Source: Elainella saxicola E1 (lineage in GTDB: Bacteria; Cyanobacteriota; Cyanobacteriia; Elainellales; Elainellaceae). From it: DNA of 55,527 nucleotides. Below, one piece after another: positions 25,542-35,532 of this stretch. Positions within the stretch are counted from its first letter, which is position 1; every line of letters starts with the position of its first letter. The position numbers and the translations under genes were made by a program. The stretch is taken from assembly GCA_002796835.1 (NCBI GenBank), contig LUGL01000019.1, positions 59,906 to 115,432 of the forward strand. The letters are read 5' to 3'. The notes below the pieces were generated by a model. That model was given only the letters and a program-made list of their open reading frames with translations. It was not told where the DNA came from and ran no database searches.

Positions 25542-26825
25542 TTAGTAAAGCTGATCGTCGTCTGGAAAACTGGGGCGCGAAAGAGGCGGAAGTTGAGCAT
25601 TCCAAGGTGCACAAATCGGCAGCAGCAGCAGTCCGGGAACCGATGCCACCAGGGTCAGCAGAAAAAAGGTAGGCCAGCCCGTCGCTTGGGCGATCGTTCC
25701 TGCTGGAGCCACCAAAATGTCGCGGCTGACAGCCATCAAGCTAGAAAGTAGGGCAAACTGAGTGGCCGAAAAGCGAGGATTACAGCAGCTCATCAGGAAG
25801 GCGACAAACCCAGCCGTCACCAATCCCGCACAAAAATTCTCGATATTAATAGCCAGCACCATCAGGGGATAGCTGCGATCGGTCTGAGCCAAGAGGTAAT
25901 AGGCGAGATTACTCAGGGCTTGCAACGCTCCAAACACCCAGAGCGATCGATTCACGCCAATCTGGCTGAGAATGGCTCCTCCGGCCAAGGCTCCAACAAT
26001 CGTAGCCAGCAATCCCATGCCGCCCTGAATCGTACCAATATCAGTTTGGCTAAACCCAGCTTGCAGTAGAAACGGAGTCGCCATATTGTTGACCAACCCA
26101 TCTCCAAATTTGTAGAGCACAATAAACACCAAAATCAACAAGCCCCGCAGCAGTCCCGATCGCTCAAAATACTCAATTGCAGGCAGCTTCACCGCTTCTA
26201 GCAGCGTCGCAGGCGGCTGTTCTTGCTGAATGGGTTCTGGCGCAAAGATAGAAAAGCCGATGCTAAGCGCCATCAAGCCAGCCATACAAAGATAAACTGT
26301 CGTCCAAGGCATGCGATCGGCCAGGATCAGCGCCAAAGCTCCAGTAATCAGCAGGGCAATCCGGTAACCCAACACCGTGACGGCTGCTCCCGCTCCTCGT
26401 TCTCGCTCTTCCAAAACATCGACTCGATAGGCATCAAAGGCAATATCCTGGCTGGCGCTAAAAAAGGCAATTAGCAAGGCGTTGATTGCGAGAAGCTGCA
26501 AGGTTTGGGCAGGCTGTTGCAGAGACATGCTGGCGATCGTCACCACTAAGCCAATTTGGGTGATCACCAACCAACCGCGTCGCCGCCCTAAAAAAGGGGG
26601 AACATAGCGATCGAGGAAAGGCGACCACAAGAATTTGAGAGAATAGGGCAAGGCCACCAGGCTAAATAGACCGATCGAAGCTAAGTCAACTCCTTCTTTT
26701 GTCATCCAAGCCTGAAGCGTGCGGCTGGTCAGAAAAAGCGGCAGACCCGACGCCAATCCTAACAGCAACAGAGCCATCATTTTGCGACTTTGAAAGACCT
26801 GGACAATCGATTGAGTTGCTTTCAC
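25542..26825 (-). CDS. AmpG-like MFS permease (muropeptide importer family)
   Basis: A 427-aa major-facilitator protein with about twelve helices. The N-terminal GLASGLPLFLTSRTLQAWMTKEGVDLASIGLFSLVALPYSLKFLWSPFLDRY pattern, with FLGRRRGWLV in the first cytoplasmic loop and SQDIAFDAYRVD, is characteristic of AmpG, which imports GlcNAc-anhydroMurNAc peptides for cell-wall recycling. Cyanobacterial members may have other substrates. The gene is single; ATG start at 26825. Confidence 0.85.
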   Translation of the reverse strand: MKATQSIVQVFQSRKMMALLLLGLASGLPLFLTSRTLQAWMTKEGVDLASIGLFSLVALPYSLKFLWSPFLDRYVPPFLGRRRGWLVITQIGLVVTIASMSLQQPAQTLQLLAINALLIAFFSASQDIAFDAYRVDVLEERERGAGAAVTVLGYRIALLITGALALILADRMPWTTVYLCMAGLMALSIGFSIFAPEPIQQEQPPATLLEAVKLPAIEYFERSGLLRGLLILVFIVLYKFGDGLVNNMATPFLLQAGFSQTDIGTIQGGMGLLATIVGALAGGAILSQIGVNRSLWVFGALQALSNLAYYLLAQTDRSYPLMVLAINIENFCAGLVTAGFVAFLMSCCNPRFSATQFALLSSLMAVSRDILVAPAGTIAQATGWPTFFLLTLVASVPGLLLLPICAPWNAQLPPLSRPSFPDDDQLY

Positions 26826-27060
26826 CGTCTTCTTGAACCTCTCGAACGTTCACCAGCAGGCGTTTAGATTCAGCTATCTTCTCATGAGTCAGCTCTCTTC
26901 TTATGCGCTGGTCAGGGGTTGGCCGAGTGCGGCAATTGCCTTTATCAATAGACTTCGATCGCTCACTGGCAGCTCAATGCAAATTAACGGCGATCGCCCA
27001 TCGAATTTGGTATTATCATGACCGCAATTCGGTTTACCAGCAGGAGCGCTGCAACAAGCA

Positions 27061-27672
27061 ATGCTAAAACCTTCACAGATCCGGGGATTGTTGAAACTGT
27101 CGGCAGGGATCGATCGCATCACCGAGCAGCTTGGCAAGTTAGCTGACTGGATTGTAATTTTGACTGTTGCAGTTGGATTTTACAATGTAGCCGCTCGTTA
27201 TATTGGTCGATTCATCGGGCTGAAGCTCTCTTCAAATGCATTCATTGAGTTGCAGTGGTACTTATTCTCTCTAATGTTCTTCTTTGGCTTTGCCTATATT
27301 TTGAAACATGGAGCAAATGTCAGAGTGGATTTTTTGTATAGCAACTGGAACGAACGGCAGCGCGCCTGGGTGGATCTGTTCGGAACAGTTTTCTTTTTGA
27401 TTCCCTTTTGCATTCTGGGATTAGTGGTGGCTTTTAATCCAGTATTACTGTCCTGGGGACTGTTACCCGATGGCAGTTGGGGCACCTGGGAAATGTCATC
27501 CGATGCGGACGGACTGCCCAGAGCACCAATTAAAACCATGCTTTTAGTGGCATTCAGTTTTCTGCTGCTGCAAGCCATTTCTCAAACGATCAAATATCTG
27601 GCGATCGTCCTGGGCTATGACAACGTGGCGCGATCGATCGCAGCAGACACGGAGCAAGTTCCATTTGAATAG
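27061..27672 (+). CDS. TRAP transporter small membrane subunit (DctQ)
   Basis: A 203-aa protein with four helices and the DctQ pattern ([50 protein letters not shown]). It partners DctM to form a sodium-driven importer of organic acids captured by a periplasmic DctP protein. DctM does not follow directly: it is 3 kb downstream, after a multicopper oxidase gene. No DctP gene is in the window, so the substrate is unknown. Confidence 0.88.
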   Translation: MLKPSQIRGLLKLSAGIDRITEQLGKLADWIVILTVAVGFYNVAARYIGRFIGLKLSSNAFIELQWYLFSLMFFFGFAYILKHGANVRVDFLYSNWNERQRAWVDLFGTVFFLIPFCILGLVVAFNPVLLSWGLLPDGSWGTWEMSSDADGLPRAPIKTMLLVAFSFLLLQAISQTIKYLAIVLGYDNVARSIAADTEQVPFE

Positions 27673-27837
27673 CAAAACGGATGTTTTAACAGTTCTTTTA
27701 CAATTCTCCAAAATTTATCTAAATCGGATGAAGCAGCATTGATGCTGTCAGAGTTTGGTTGTCATCTTGTTGGTGAATTCATCAAAATAGGGGCGTGGGT
27801 TTGAGCCTGATTTCAATGTCAAACACTTTGTCATCGC

Positions 27838-27917
27838 ATTCCTGAAAATCACACATGTAAACTCGATCGACAATAATATTCCTGAAATACATATGGGCAA
27901 ACTCGATCGACAATTCC
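27838..27917. promoter_or_regulatory. Tandem 40-bp direct repeats upstream of the multicopper oxidase gene
   Basis: Two adjacent 40-bp units, 27838-27877 and 27878-27917. Both start attcctgaaa and both contain the identical 16-mer aaactcgatcgacaat (27859-27874 and 27899-27914). They sit about 190-270 bases before the oxidase start in the 432-base gap after dctQ. Twin sites at a fixed spacing suggest a transcription-factor binding region. The same gap has a 5-bp cagca-ttga-tgctg hairpin at 27734-27747. Confidence 0.5.
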
Positions 27918-28104
27918 GATATCATTACTGCCCTTTTTAGACTCAATTGGGTTTTAGTCATCTGTCTTCCTGAAACAGAACAAAGCCTACAAGACTATCA
28001 ACGGCAACTGAGATATAGCGAACCTGGCAAAAAGGGAAAGGATCATTTGATTCTGAACAGGCATCAATCTCCCACGCTTAACACCTCTTTCTCCCCTGAT
28101 TCCA

Positions 28105-30654
28105 ATGGCTACCCTTGACGGAAAAACAGTCCCTAAGTTTGTCAATTATCTGCCGAATCTACTCGCATCTGGGTTTTACATTAATGCAACAGGTGGCGGT
28201 AACTACAATGTCACCATGAGTCAGGGGCTTCACAACTTTGGGTTAGGGCTTGGTTCTACCAATGCATGGGGATATCAGAGTGCTGCCGCCCCGTTCTGGA
28301 ATCTGAACTATCTCGGACCTGCGATCGTAGCCCGTCGAGGCACGCCGATTCAGGTCACCTGGATTAATAGTTTGCCAGCTACCTATCCCATTTCTCCCGA
28401 TCCGTTAGATATGACGGTGCACGGAGCCATGGAAAGCACGATGGGAGGAATTCAAAGTCAGCCACACCTGCATGGGGGTGTTACTGATGATATATACGAC
28501 GGCAATCCCTTTGCGACCGCCTCCTTTCTCGGCAGTCAAGCCTTCACTTATCAAAATCAACAAAGTGCTGGAAATCTCTGGTATCACGACCATGCTCTGG
28601 GCACAACCAGACTCAGCGTCTATGCTGGATTGGCGAGTTTCTACATTCTGCGCGATCAGATCCCGACTGCAACCAATTTTCTGAGTTTGCCAGGATTCGA
28701 TACGGGAACGCCAGATAACGCCAGTACCGCAACGGTGAATGAAAATCCGCTGGGATTGCCAGTCAACTATACAGACAAATCCTATGAATTTCCGATCGTC
28801 ATTCAAGACAAGCTGTTTAACACCGACGGCAGTTTAAACTATCCTGCACCGTCCTGGACTTCTCCGGGAACTGCTGCAATTCCAAATACCACAGTTAACC
28901 CCAGCATCCAGGCTGGATTTGCAGATGGAAATGTGGTGCTGGTGAATGGCACCGCCTGGCCCAAACTCAATGTCGAGCCTCGCACCTATCGCTTTCGGTT
29001 CCTGAATGGTTCTGACTCGCGTTTCTATAATTTGCAACTTCCGGATGGCCTAGAGTTCCAGGTGATCGGCACAGATGATGGTTTTCTGGACGGTCCCCCG
29101 GTCCCGGTTAGCACAATCCAACTTTCACCTGGTGAACGGTGCGATGTCATCATCAATTTTGCTCAACAGGCTGGCAAAACGCTGACGCTGCTCAATACGG
29201 CAGATCAAAGCAAGATGCCTGTGCCAAACGATCCTGAAACCACGGGGCAGATCATGCAATTTGTGGTTGGTAACACGGTAACCCATGCGGATGAAGTCGG
29301 AGTCACAGTGAACGGTCAAACTTTGAGTTGGCGGACCGACCTGCGACCGAATATGGGGGCGATCGAACAATTACCGACTCTTCCAACTCAAAATTCAGCA
29401 GGACAATGGGTGTTGAACAGCAAAACCTTGCCTGTGAAAAAACTCGCCTTATTTGATGGAACTGATCCCTATGGGCGAATGTTGCCAGTCTTAGGGACCG
29501 TCAATGATGGGTCATTGCTGTGGGAACAAGATGGTAAGGTTGAAGCAACCTCGTCCGAAACGGTTGTGGCAGGCCAAACGACAGTTTTCGAAGTCTACAA
29601 CACATCAATGGAATCCCACCCGATTCATCTGCATGGAGTGAGTTTCCAGATTTTGAATCGGCAAAAATTCACGGCGAACCTCACAGCCAAAACAATGGAT
29701 GCAGATGGTAATCCTGCAACCACAGAGGATGTGTCTCAAGGGTGGCGTATTACTCCCAATAGTCTCCAGCTTCAAGGTCCAAGTCATTCGGTGCCGGGGT
29801 ATGAAGCTGGCCTCAAGGATACCGCCGTTGTGGATGCAGGAGAGGTCATTCGCATTGCCGCCAAGTTTAATAAACCAGGGAAATATGTTTGGCACTGCCA
29901 TGTTCTTGCTCATGAAGACCATGATATGATGCGCCCTCTGCTCGTGACAGCTCCCACTCCCACACCAACTCCTACCCCAACCCCGACGCCTATTCCTACC
30001 CCAACCCCGACACCAACTCCTACCCCAACGCCTATTCCTACCCCAACGCCTATTCCTACCCCAACGCCTATTCCTACCCCAACGCCTACCCCAGTTGGAG
30101 AAACACTTTCCTTTGCCACACCGATCGAATTTAATGCGGCTCAAGCAGGTAAGCCACAAAGGGGCAACTCACGGGCTAATATCCTGATCGGCAACTCCCG
30201 TTCCAATATCTTGCTGGGGCTAGATGGTCAGGATACTCTGCTGGGGAAGGCCAAAGCCGATAAACTAGATGGCGGTAAAGACAAAGATGAGTTGCTGGGT
30301 GGCAAAGGAGGCGATCTCTTAATTGGCGGGTTGGGCGCAGATCAAATTGATCTGGGTCAGGATCAACAACAAGATAGGATTGTTTACAACGCCGTCCAGG
30401 AAGGGACCGATGTCATTCACCACTTCCGATCGCAAGATGTGATTGATTTGCGATCGATTTTTAACCGACCTGAATTTGCGGCTACGACCAAGACCTTGCA
30501 GTTTCAACAGTTCCTTCAAATTCGACAGGCACGAAAGGACGCCATCGTAAAAATTGATGCTGATGGCAGTGGGCTGGGGACAAAGTTTCTCCCTTTAGCT
30601 CGTTTAGAGAAAGTGGCGATCGTTGCTGTCGATTCCACGCATTTTGTACTCTAA
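28105..30654 (+). CDS. Multicopper oxidase with Pro-Thr linker and RTX C-terminal domain
   Basis: An 849-aa fusion. Residues 1-615 form a three-domain multicopper oxidase (CotA/bilirubin-oxidase/CueO group) with all copper ligands: H121/H123 (PHLHGG), H161/H163 (WYHDH), H505/H508/H510 (HPIHLH), H597-C598-H599, H603 and the axial M608. A linker of about 48 Pro-Thr/Ile residues follows. It leads to glycine-Asp RTX-like repeats ([40 protein letters not shown]) and a C-terminal [13 protein letters not shown] / VKIDADGSG segment typical of type I secretion signals. There is no N-terminal signal peptide, consistent with one-step type I export. Probable role: secreted laccase-type oxidation of phenols, pigments or metals. 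It lies between the two TRAP membrane-subunit genes; dctM starts 18 bases after its stop. Confidence 0.9.
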   Translation: MATLDGKTVPKFVNYLPNLLASGFYINATGGGNYNVTMSQGLHNFGLGLGSTNAWGYQSAAAPFWNLNYLGPAIVARRGTPIQVTWINSLPATYPISPDPLDMTVHGAMESTMGGIQSQPHLHGGVTDDIYDGNPFATASFLGSQAFTYQNQQSAGNLWYHDHALGTTRLSVYAGLASFYILRDQIPTATNFLSLPGFDTGTPDNASTATVNENPLGLPVNYTDKSYEFPIVIQDKLFNTDGSLNYPAPSWTSPGTAAIPNTTVNPSIQAGFADGNVVLVNGTAWPKLNVEPRTYRFRFLNGSDSRFYNLQLPDGLEFQVIGTDDGFLDGPPVPVSTIQLSPGERCDVIINFAQQAGKTLTLLNTADQSKMPVPNDPETTGQIMQFVVGNTVTHADEVGVTVNGQTLSWRTDLRPNMGAIEQLPTLPTQNSAGQWVLNSKTLPVKKLALFDGTDPYGRMLPVLGTVNDGSLLWEQDGKVEATSSETVVAGQTTVFEVYNTSMESHPIHLHGVSFQILNRQKFTANLTAKTMDADGNPATTEDVSQGWRITPNSLQLQGPSHSVPGYEAGLKDTAVVDAGEVIRIAAKFNKPGKYVWHCHVLAHEDHDMMRPLLVTAPTPTPTPTPTPTPIPTPTPTPTPTPTPIPTPTPIPTPTPIPTPTPTPVGETLSFATPIEFNAAQAGKPQRGNSRANILIGNSRSNILLGLDGQDTLLGKAKADKLDGGKDKDELLGGKGGDLLIGGLGADQIDLGQDQQQDRIVYNAVQEGTDVIHHFRSQDVIDLRSIFNRPEFAATTKTLQFQQFLQIRQARKDAIVKIDADGSGLGTKFLPLARLEKVAIVAVDSTHFVL
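29951..30093 (+). repeat. Degenerate 6/18-bp tandem repeats coding for the Pro-Thr linker
   Basis: Repeats of ccaact/cctacc-type hexamers, with several near-exact 18-mers of the form cctattcctaccccaacg. They encode (PT)n and PIPTPT units. Expansion or contraction by slippage is expected, and the linker length may vary between strains. Confidence 0.85.
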
Positions 30655-30672
30655 AACACAACTTCTAGATCT

Positions 30673-32004
30673 ATGGGATATGAATGGTTAGCGCTCGCTA
30701 TGTTCTTGGGCTTCTTCATCATTTTGATGACGGGCTATCCGGTGGCATTTTCGTTTGCAGGCACAGCACTTATCTTTGGCGGGATTGGGCTGGCTACGGG
30801 CGCATTGGAATGGAGTCGGCTGCTGCTGTTGCCTAATGTTTGGTTCGGCACAATGTCCAATTTCACGCTGCTGGCCATTCCATTCTTCGTATTTCTAGGA
30901 GCAGTGTTTGAAAAGTCGGGATTGGCAGAGGAACTTCTGGAGACGATCGGCATTGTGCTGGGTCCGTTGCGAGGTGGTGTTGCCTTAGCAGTGGTAATTG
31001 TGGGAACTTTACTGGCTGCCACTACAGGTGTGGTTGCTGCAACGGTAATCATGATGGGGATGTTATCGTTACCTGTGATGTTGCGCTATGGTTACGATAA
31101 ACAGCTAGCAACGGGCGTGATTGTAGCAGCGGGAACACTAGCCCAATTAATTCCACCCAGTCTAGTCTTGGTCGTGTTGAGCGATCAAATTGGCGTTTCT
31201 GTAGGTGATTTGTTTCTAGGTGCATTGATTCCCGGACTGATGCTAGCTGGCTCTTATGCGCTCTATGTGCTAGCTCTGGCATTCTTGAGGCCCGAAACTG
31301 CGCCAGCCTTGCCGATCGAGATGCGCTCGATCGATCGAAAAACGCTGATTCGACGCGTTATCAAAGCCGTCATCCCGCCCTTAGTGTTGATTTTCGCCGT
31401 ATTGGGCAGCATTTTCTTTGGGATTGCAACTCCGACAGAAGCGGGTGCAGTGGGAGCAGTAGGGGCTTGCCTCCTGGCAGCTCTGAATCGACGACTGAAT
31501 TGGAATTTGATCCGAGACTCGGCCCATGCCACCGCAACAGTCACGGCATTGGTCATTATGATTTTATTCTGCTCATCATTTTTCAGTATTGTATTTGACG
31601 GATTGGGCGGTAAAAATTTAATCACAGAGTGGCTTTTGAGTTTGCCTGGTGGTTATGTCTCGTTCATGATTGTTAGCAATATTGTGATTTTCCTGTTGGG
31701 CGTCTTTTTAGAGTTTGTTGAAATTTGCTTTATTGCCATGCCGCTTTTAGTACCTGCGGCTCAACATCTAGGGATTGACATGGTCTGGTTTGGGGTGGTA
31801 ATGGCAATCAACTTACAAACTGCGTTTATCTCGCCGCCCGTCGGATTTTCACTGTTCTATCTGCAAAGTGTTGCACCTAAGGATGTTAAGACGATCGAAA
31901 TCCACAAGAGCGCAATTCCCTTCATGGTTCTACAGATCGTTGTGTTGCTGTTGGTAATTATCTTTCCCCAAACAGTTCGCTGGTTGGTTGATCGAGCAGC
32001 CTAG
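30673..32004 (+). CDS. TRAP transporter large membrane subunit (DctM)
   Basis: A 443-aa, twelve-helix transport subunit of the DctM/ion-transporter superfamily. Family landmarks include [20 protein letters not shown], the clamshell helices [32 protein letters not shown] with [26 protein letters not shown], and [21 protein letters not shown]. It works with DctQ (27061-27672) and an unseen DctP receptor. The start lies 18 bases after the oxidase stop, so the two genes are likely co-transcribed. Confidence 0.92.
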   Translation: MGYEWLALAMFLGFFIILMTGYPVAFSFAGTALIFGGIGLATGALEWSRLLLLPNVWFGTMSNFTLLAIPFFVFLGAVFEKSGLAEELLETIGIVLGPLRGGVALAVVIVGTLLAATTGVVAATVIMMGMLSLPVMLRYGYDKQLATGVIVAAGTLAQLIPPSLVLVVLSDQIGVSVGDLFLGALIPGLMLAGSYALYVLALAFLRPETAPALPIEMRSIDRKTLIRRVIKAVIPPLVLIFAVLGSIFFGIATPTEAGAVGAVGACLLAALNRRLNWNLIRDSAHATATVTALVIMILFCSSFFSIVFDGLGGKNLITEWLLSLPGGYVSFMIVSNIVIFLLGVFLEFVEICFIAMPLLVPAAQHLGIDMVWFGVVMAINLQTAFISPPVGFSLFYLQSVAPKDVKTIEIHKSAIPFMVLQIVVLLLVIIFPQTVRWLVDRAA

Positions 32005-32038
32005 AAATAAGAATTCAATCAAGTGTATTTCTCAATCT

Positions 32039-33142
32039 TCAAATCGACAAATAACAGTGACAATCTGGTTTGGCGATCAGGGATTTCGCTAATGCATTCA
32101 GTGCTGTTGCGGCTAACAATCCCCCTCCAACGGCTCCTTCGATCGTGATAAACGGAACTGTAGACTGCATCAACTGCCGCTTGGCAATGGGAGCATGACT
32201 AAAGCCGATCGGCATACCGATCACCAGCGCGGGATGAATTTTCTGCTGCTGAATCGCTTGGCATACGGCCAGTAGAACAGAAGGGGCATAGCCAATGACA
32301 AAAAGGCACCCCGGTTCACAGGTCTGTAGGCGATCGTGCCAAGATTGCTGTTGCCAAAATGCCTGCTCTGCTTCAGCGGCGCTGCTAATGTGTGGGTCAT
32401 CAATCAGCGTTGTTGTATGACATCCAAGATGCCGCAAACGGGACTGGTCAAGCGCCTGCATCACTGCTGGAACATCTGTGACAATCGAGCAACCTGCTTT
32501 CAAAATGGTGCGGCTTGTTGCAATTGCATCCCGACTCAACCGAATAAACGGCACCACACTCACATCCCCGCAGGCCAACACCAACTGCGACAGTAAATCA
32601 ACTTCAATTTCTGAACGATCGCTTAAATCAGGCAGCAACCAGTGCAATGATTCCTGAAAGGCTTCCGGATGTTGATGCACCTTGGTATCCATTTCTCGCC
32701 AGAGCAGTTCCAGGCCATCCCAATGCGTTTGGGTTTCAACCTCTAGCTGCTTTAGGTGAGCGATCGCCTCTGCTTGAGTCGCCTGACATTGCCGATCGCG
32801 TCCCAGTAATCGTTCTAAAGCGGATGCCGTATGACGTAACTGAGAAATTTGCTGCATGACCGTCTGGTATTGCCTGTGGAGCTGAGTCAGTAGAACTTCA
32901 GGCGTTTCGTGAGTCACATCTGCTTCTAATAACTTTTGAATATGGGCCAATTGAAATCCCTGCTGTTTCAAGGCCACAATCCGTTTCAACCGCTGCACAT
33001 CTGCTTGAGTGTAGAGACGATAATTCCCAGAGGATCGCTGGGGCTGAGGCATCAAACCCACCTGATGATAATGACGCACCATCCGAGGCGTAATCCCTTC
33101 TCCAACCGCATCGGTGAGTTCTTTAATCGTCAAGGCTTTCAT
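32039..33142 (-). CDS. coaR: CoaR: MerR-type cobalt sensor with precorrin-isomerase-like domain
   Basis: A 367-aa regulator. Residues 1-75 form a MerR winged helix (TIKELTDAVGEGITPRMVRHYHQVGLMPQP), followed by a helical dimerisation segment and then a C-terminal domain (about 165-360) related to precorrin-8X methylmutase CbiC/CobH. The protein ends in a Cys-His-Cys motif, C361-H362-C363. This architecture and tail match Synechocystis CoaR, which activates the cobalt exporter gene coaT when Co(II) is in excess. It is divergent from coaT. Whether corrinoid intermediates also bind here is open. Confidence 0.95.
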   Translation of the reverse strand: MKALTIKELTDAVGEGITPRMVRHYHQVGLMPQPQRSSGNYRLYTQADVQRLKRIVALKQQGFQLAHIQKLLEADVTHETPEVLLTQLHRQYQTVMQQISQLRHTASALERLLGRDRQCQATQAEAIAHLKQLEVETQTHWDGLELLWREMDTKVHQHPEAFQESLHWLLPDLSDRSEIEVDLLSQLVLACGDVSVVPFIRLSRDAIATSRTILKAGCSIVTDVPAVMQALDQSRLRHLGCHTTTLIDDPHISSAAEAEQAFWQQQSWHDRLQTCEPGCLFVIGYAPSVLLAVCQAIQQQKIHPALVIGMPIGFSHAPIAKRQLMQSTVPFITIEGAVGGGLLAATALNALAKSLIAKPDCHCYLSI

Positions 33143-33204
33143 GGAGGTTCAATGCAGTGCAGTCGCTATTGATTACTCTATCGCAACCAAGCAGCAATTG
33201 GTGA

Positions 33205-33237
33205 CTTGACCTTTACATCTATGTCAAGGTTTAGGCT
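33205..33237 (+). promoter_or_regulatory. MerR-type promoter/operator of coaT
   Basis: -35 box ttgacc at 33206-33211 and -10 box taggct at 33232-33237, with a 20-bp spacer. This is the over-long spacing typical of MerR-family promoters, which need activator-driven DNA twisting. The dyad cttgac (33205-33210) / gtcaag (33223-33228) lies in the spacer, where CoaR should bind. Transcription would start near 33244, about 25 bases before the chosen coaT ATG. Confidence 0.8.
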
Positions 33238-33268
33238 AGAGGCATTGTCCTCCTCCCCACCTCCACTG

Positions 33269-35185
33269 ATGCTTTACCCATACCGGTTCCGCCAACTCGC
33301 TGACGACCATCCCGAAGCTCTGGCAGCGATCCTCTGCGCCCTATTTCTGGCCCTGGGTTGGCTGGCCTTACAATGGCAATGGCTCGGATTAGCCCTGCTG
33401 TCCTTACCGATCGCCTATGGAGTGGGCGGTTACGAAAGTGCGCGTGAAGGCTTGACGACGCTATTCCAGGAAAGAGAACTGGATGTAGATCTGTTGATGA
33501 TCGTAGCAGCCTTGGGTGCAGCAGGATTAGGACTCTGGCGAAAGGAGTATTTTCTGATCGTCGATGGGGCCGTACTGATCCTAATTTTTGCCATCAGTGG
33601 TGCTTTAGAAAGCTATGCTATGCAGCGCACCGAACGCAGTATTCGCAGCTTAATGAGTTTAACCCCTGATACGGCAAGGGTATGGCGATCGGAACGGGAA
33701 GAACAGGTGGTAATTGATCAACTGAACATTGGAGATGTGATTTTAGTTAAGCCCGGTGAACTGATTCCAACGGATGGTGTGATTCTGGACGGATATAGCA
33801 CGATCAACCAGGCCGCGATTACGGGAGAATCAATTCCAGTGGATAGAACGATTGGAGAAGCAGTGTTTGGAGGAACGTTAAACGGCAACGGAGCCTTAAA
33901 GCTGAAAGTTCATCAGCCACCCGAAAGCAGCCTGATTCAACGCGTGATTCGATTGGTGGAGCAAGCCCAAACTGAGAAGCCTGCCTCACAGCAATTCATT
34001 GAACGATTCGAACGAGGCTATGCCAAGGTAATTGTCCTGGTTGGCGTTCTGCTCGCCTTACTGCCGCCTATTTTATGGAATTGGGATTGGGAAACGACAA
34101 TTTACCGCGCTTTGATCTTTCTCGTTGTCGCTTCTCCCTGTGCCCTCATGGCCGCCATTATGCCAACGCTTCTCTCTGGAATTGCTAACGGGGCAAAACA
34201 AGGCATTTTATTCAAAAACGGAGCGCAGCTCGAACTGATTGGACAAGTTAGAGCGATCGCCTTGGACAAAACTGGCACCCTCACCACGGGACAGCCTGCT
34301 GTTTGCCAGGTCATCCCTGCCATGGGACACACCAAAACTGAAGTTCTGCAAATTGCAGCTGCCTTAGAATCCCATTCTGAACATCCGATTGGACAGGCAA
34401 TTGTGGCGGCTGCACCAGATTGGCAGGAACATGTTCCATCCCTGCAAAATATCCAAGCCTATCCAGGCCAGGGCATTACAGGATACTTAAATGATCAAGC
34501 TGTGGTTGTGGGACAGATTGCGTTTGTACAGTCGTTGGATTTCAAATGGAACATGGACCTCCAAGCGCAGGCAACCACCTTGCAGCAAGCCGGTAAAACG
34601 GTAATTTGGGTGGCTCAAGCTCAGCAGATTTTAGGCGTGATTGCCATCGCCGATCAGGTGCGATCGGATGCAGCTAGAGCGATCGGACGTTTGAAAAAAC
34701 TCGGCATTGAACACCTGATCTTACTAACCGGCGACAACCAGGAAACTGCGAAAAGCGTTGCGGATGAAGTTGGCATTACAGAGGTCTATGCAGAACTGTT
34801 GCCAGAAGAGAAGCTCCAGAAAATTCAACAACTGCAACAAAGATATGGATCGGTGGCAATGGTTGGGGATGGGATCAATGATGCTCCAGCACTGGCTCAA
34901 GCGACGGTTGGAATTGCCATGGGTATAGCAGGCAGCGATGTTGCCTTAGAAACCGCAGATATTGTCTTGATGAACGATCGACTCGAAAAAATCACGGCTG
35001 CTGTAAAGCTGGGGAGACGATCGCAGGCGATTGTGAAACAAAATATCGTTTTTGCCCTCAGCTTTATTGTGCTGTTGCTAATCGCCAATTTTGCTGGAAA
35101 TATTACCTTGCCATTAGGCGTGATCGGCCACGAAGGGTCTACCGTTTTAGTGACGCTCAGCGGACTACGACTGCTCAGAACGTAA
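33269..35185 (+). CDS. coaT: Cobalt-exporting P1B-4-type ATPase CoaT
   Basis: A 638-aa heavy-metal P-type ATPase. The membrane metal motif is SPC (residues 289-291) instead of CPC, diagnostic for the Co2+ (P1B-4) class. The phosphorylated Asp is D333 in DKTGT, TGES is the dephosphorylation loop, the HP motif lies in HSEHPIG, and GDGINDAPAL is the hinge. There is no N-terminal metal-binding domain, as usual for this class. The frame is open to TTG 33206, but that codon is the -35 box; with transcription starting near 33244, ATG 33269 is the first sensible start. It is divergent from coaR. Confidence 0.93.
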   Translation: MLYPYRFRQLADDHPEALAAILCALFLALGWLALQWQWLGLALLSLPIAYGVGGYESAREGLTTLFQERELDVDLLMIVAALGAAGLGLWRKEYFLIVDGAVLILIFAISGALESYAMQRTERSIRSLMSLTPDTARVWRSEREEQVVIDQLNIGDVILVKPGELIPTDGVILDGYSTINQAAITGESIPVDRTIGEAVFGGTLNGNGALKLKVHQPPESSLIQRVIRLVEQAQTEKPASQQFIERFERGYAKVIVLVGVLLALLPPILWNWDWETTIYRALIFLVVASPCALMAAIMPTLLSGIANGAKQGILFKNGAQLELIGQVRAIALDKTGTLTTGQPAVCQVIPAMGHTKTEVLQIAAALESHSEHPIGQAIVAAAPDWQEHVPSLQNIQAYPGQGITGYLNDQAVVVGQIAFVQSLDFKWNMDLQAQATTLQQAGKTVIWVAQAQQILGVIAIADQVRSDAARAIGRLKKLGIEHLILLTGDNQETAKSVADEVGITEVYAELLPEEKLQKIQQLQQRYGSVAMVGDGINDAPALAQATVGIAMGIAGSDVALETADIVLMNDRLEKITAAVKLGRRSQAIVKQNIVFALSFIVLLLIANFAGNITLPLGVIGHEGSTVLVTLSGLRLLRT

Positions 35186-35532
35186 TGGGTCTACCTTAAT
35201 CCAAAGCTGCTAATTCAACCACGCTGTTTTAATAAAAAGCCCCTTCAAAGCGTAAGCGAGGCGGCTGCCTCGCTCAACACACGTCACGGGATTCGAACCC
35301 ACAGTCACTTTGCAATTAGTTCAGAGATGCCACAACTCGGCGATGACCGTATGCAACAACCATTCCAATCTCACTACGCTTCTGCCCATACCAACGGATC
35401 ATGTAACGTGATTTCTAAAATATAGCATCCACAAATTGACAAGAATAGGAGCTGTAACAAATCGTATAATAATCCAGAAAATCATCTTGAATTGCTGAGA
35501 CTATTGGCATTTTCCGCCATTCAATATGAATG
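35186..35532. other. Gap between coaT and the CIS locus with a tRNA T-arm-like relic
   Basis: No protein gene is seen. On the minus strand, 35286-35302 reads as a tRNA T-arm (gtgggttcgaatcccgt), but no matching acceptor or anticodon arm could be built, so a functional tRNA is not called. A perfect 8-bp hairpin agcgaggc-ggct-gcctcgct lies at 35255-35274. The relic sits between the cobalt genes and the last CIS gene, where an integration site could be. Confidence 0.4.

Noticed and set aside
29605-30159. Gly/Arg/Trp-rich and Gly/Val-rich antisense frames in the oxidase gene
   Set aside because: They arise from the Pro-Thr repeat on the coding strand.
33206-33268. Upstream start codons (TTG 33206, ATG 33221) for coaT
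   Set aside because: They fall in the -35 box and the promoter spacer, so they would not be on the mRNA.
35281-35360. Complete tRNA gene on the minus strand
   Set aside because: Only the T-arm is convincing; no 5-bp anticodon stem with a proper loop or 7-bp acceptor stem could be formed.
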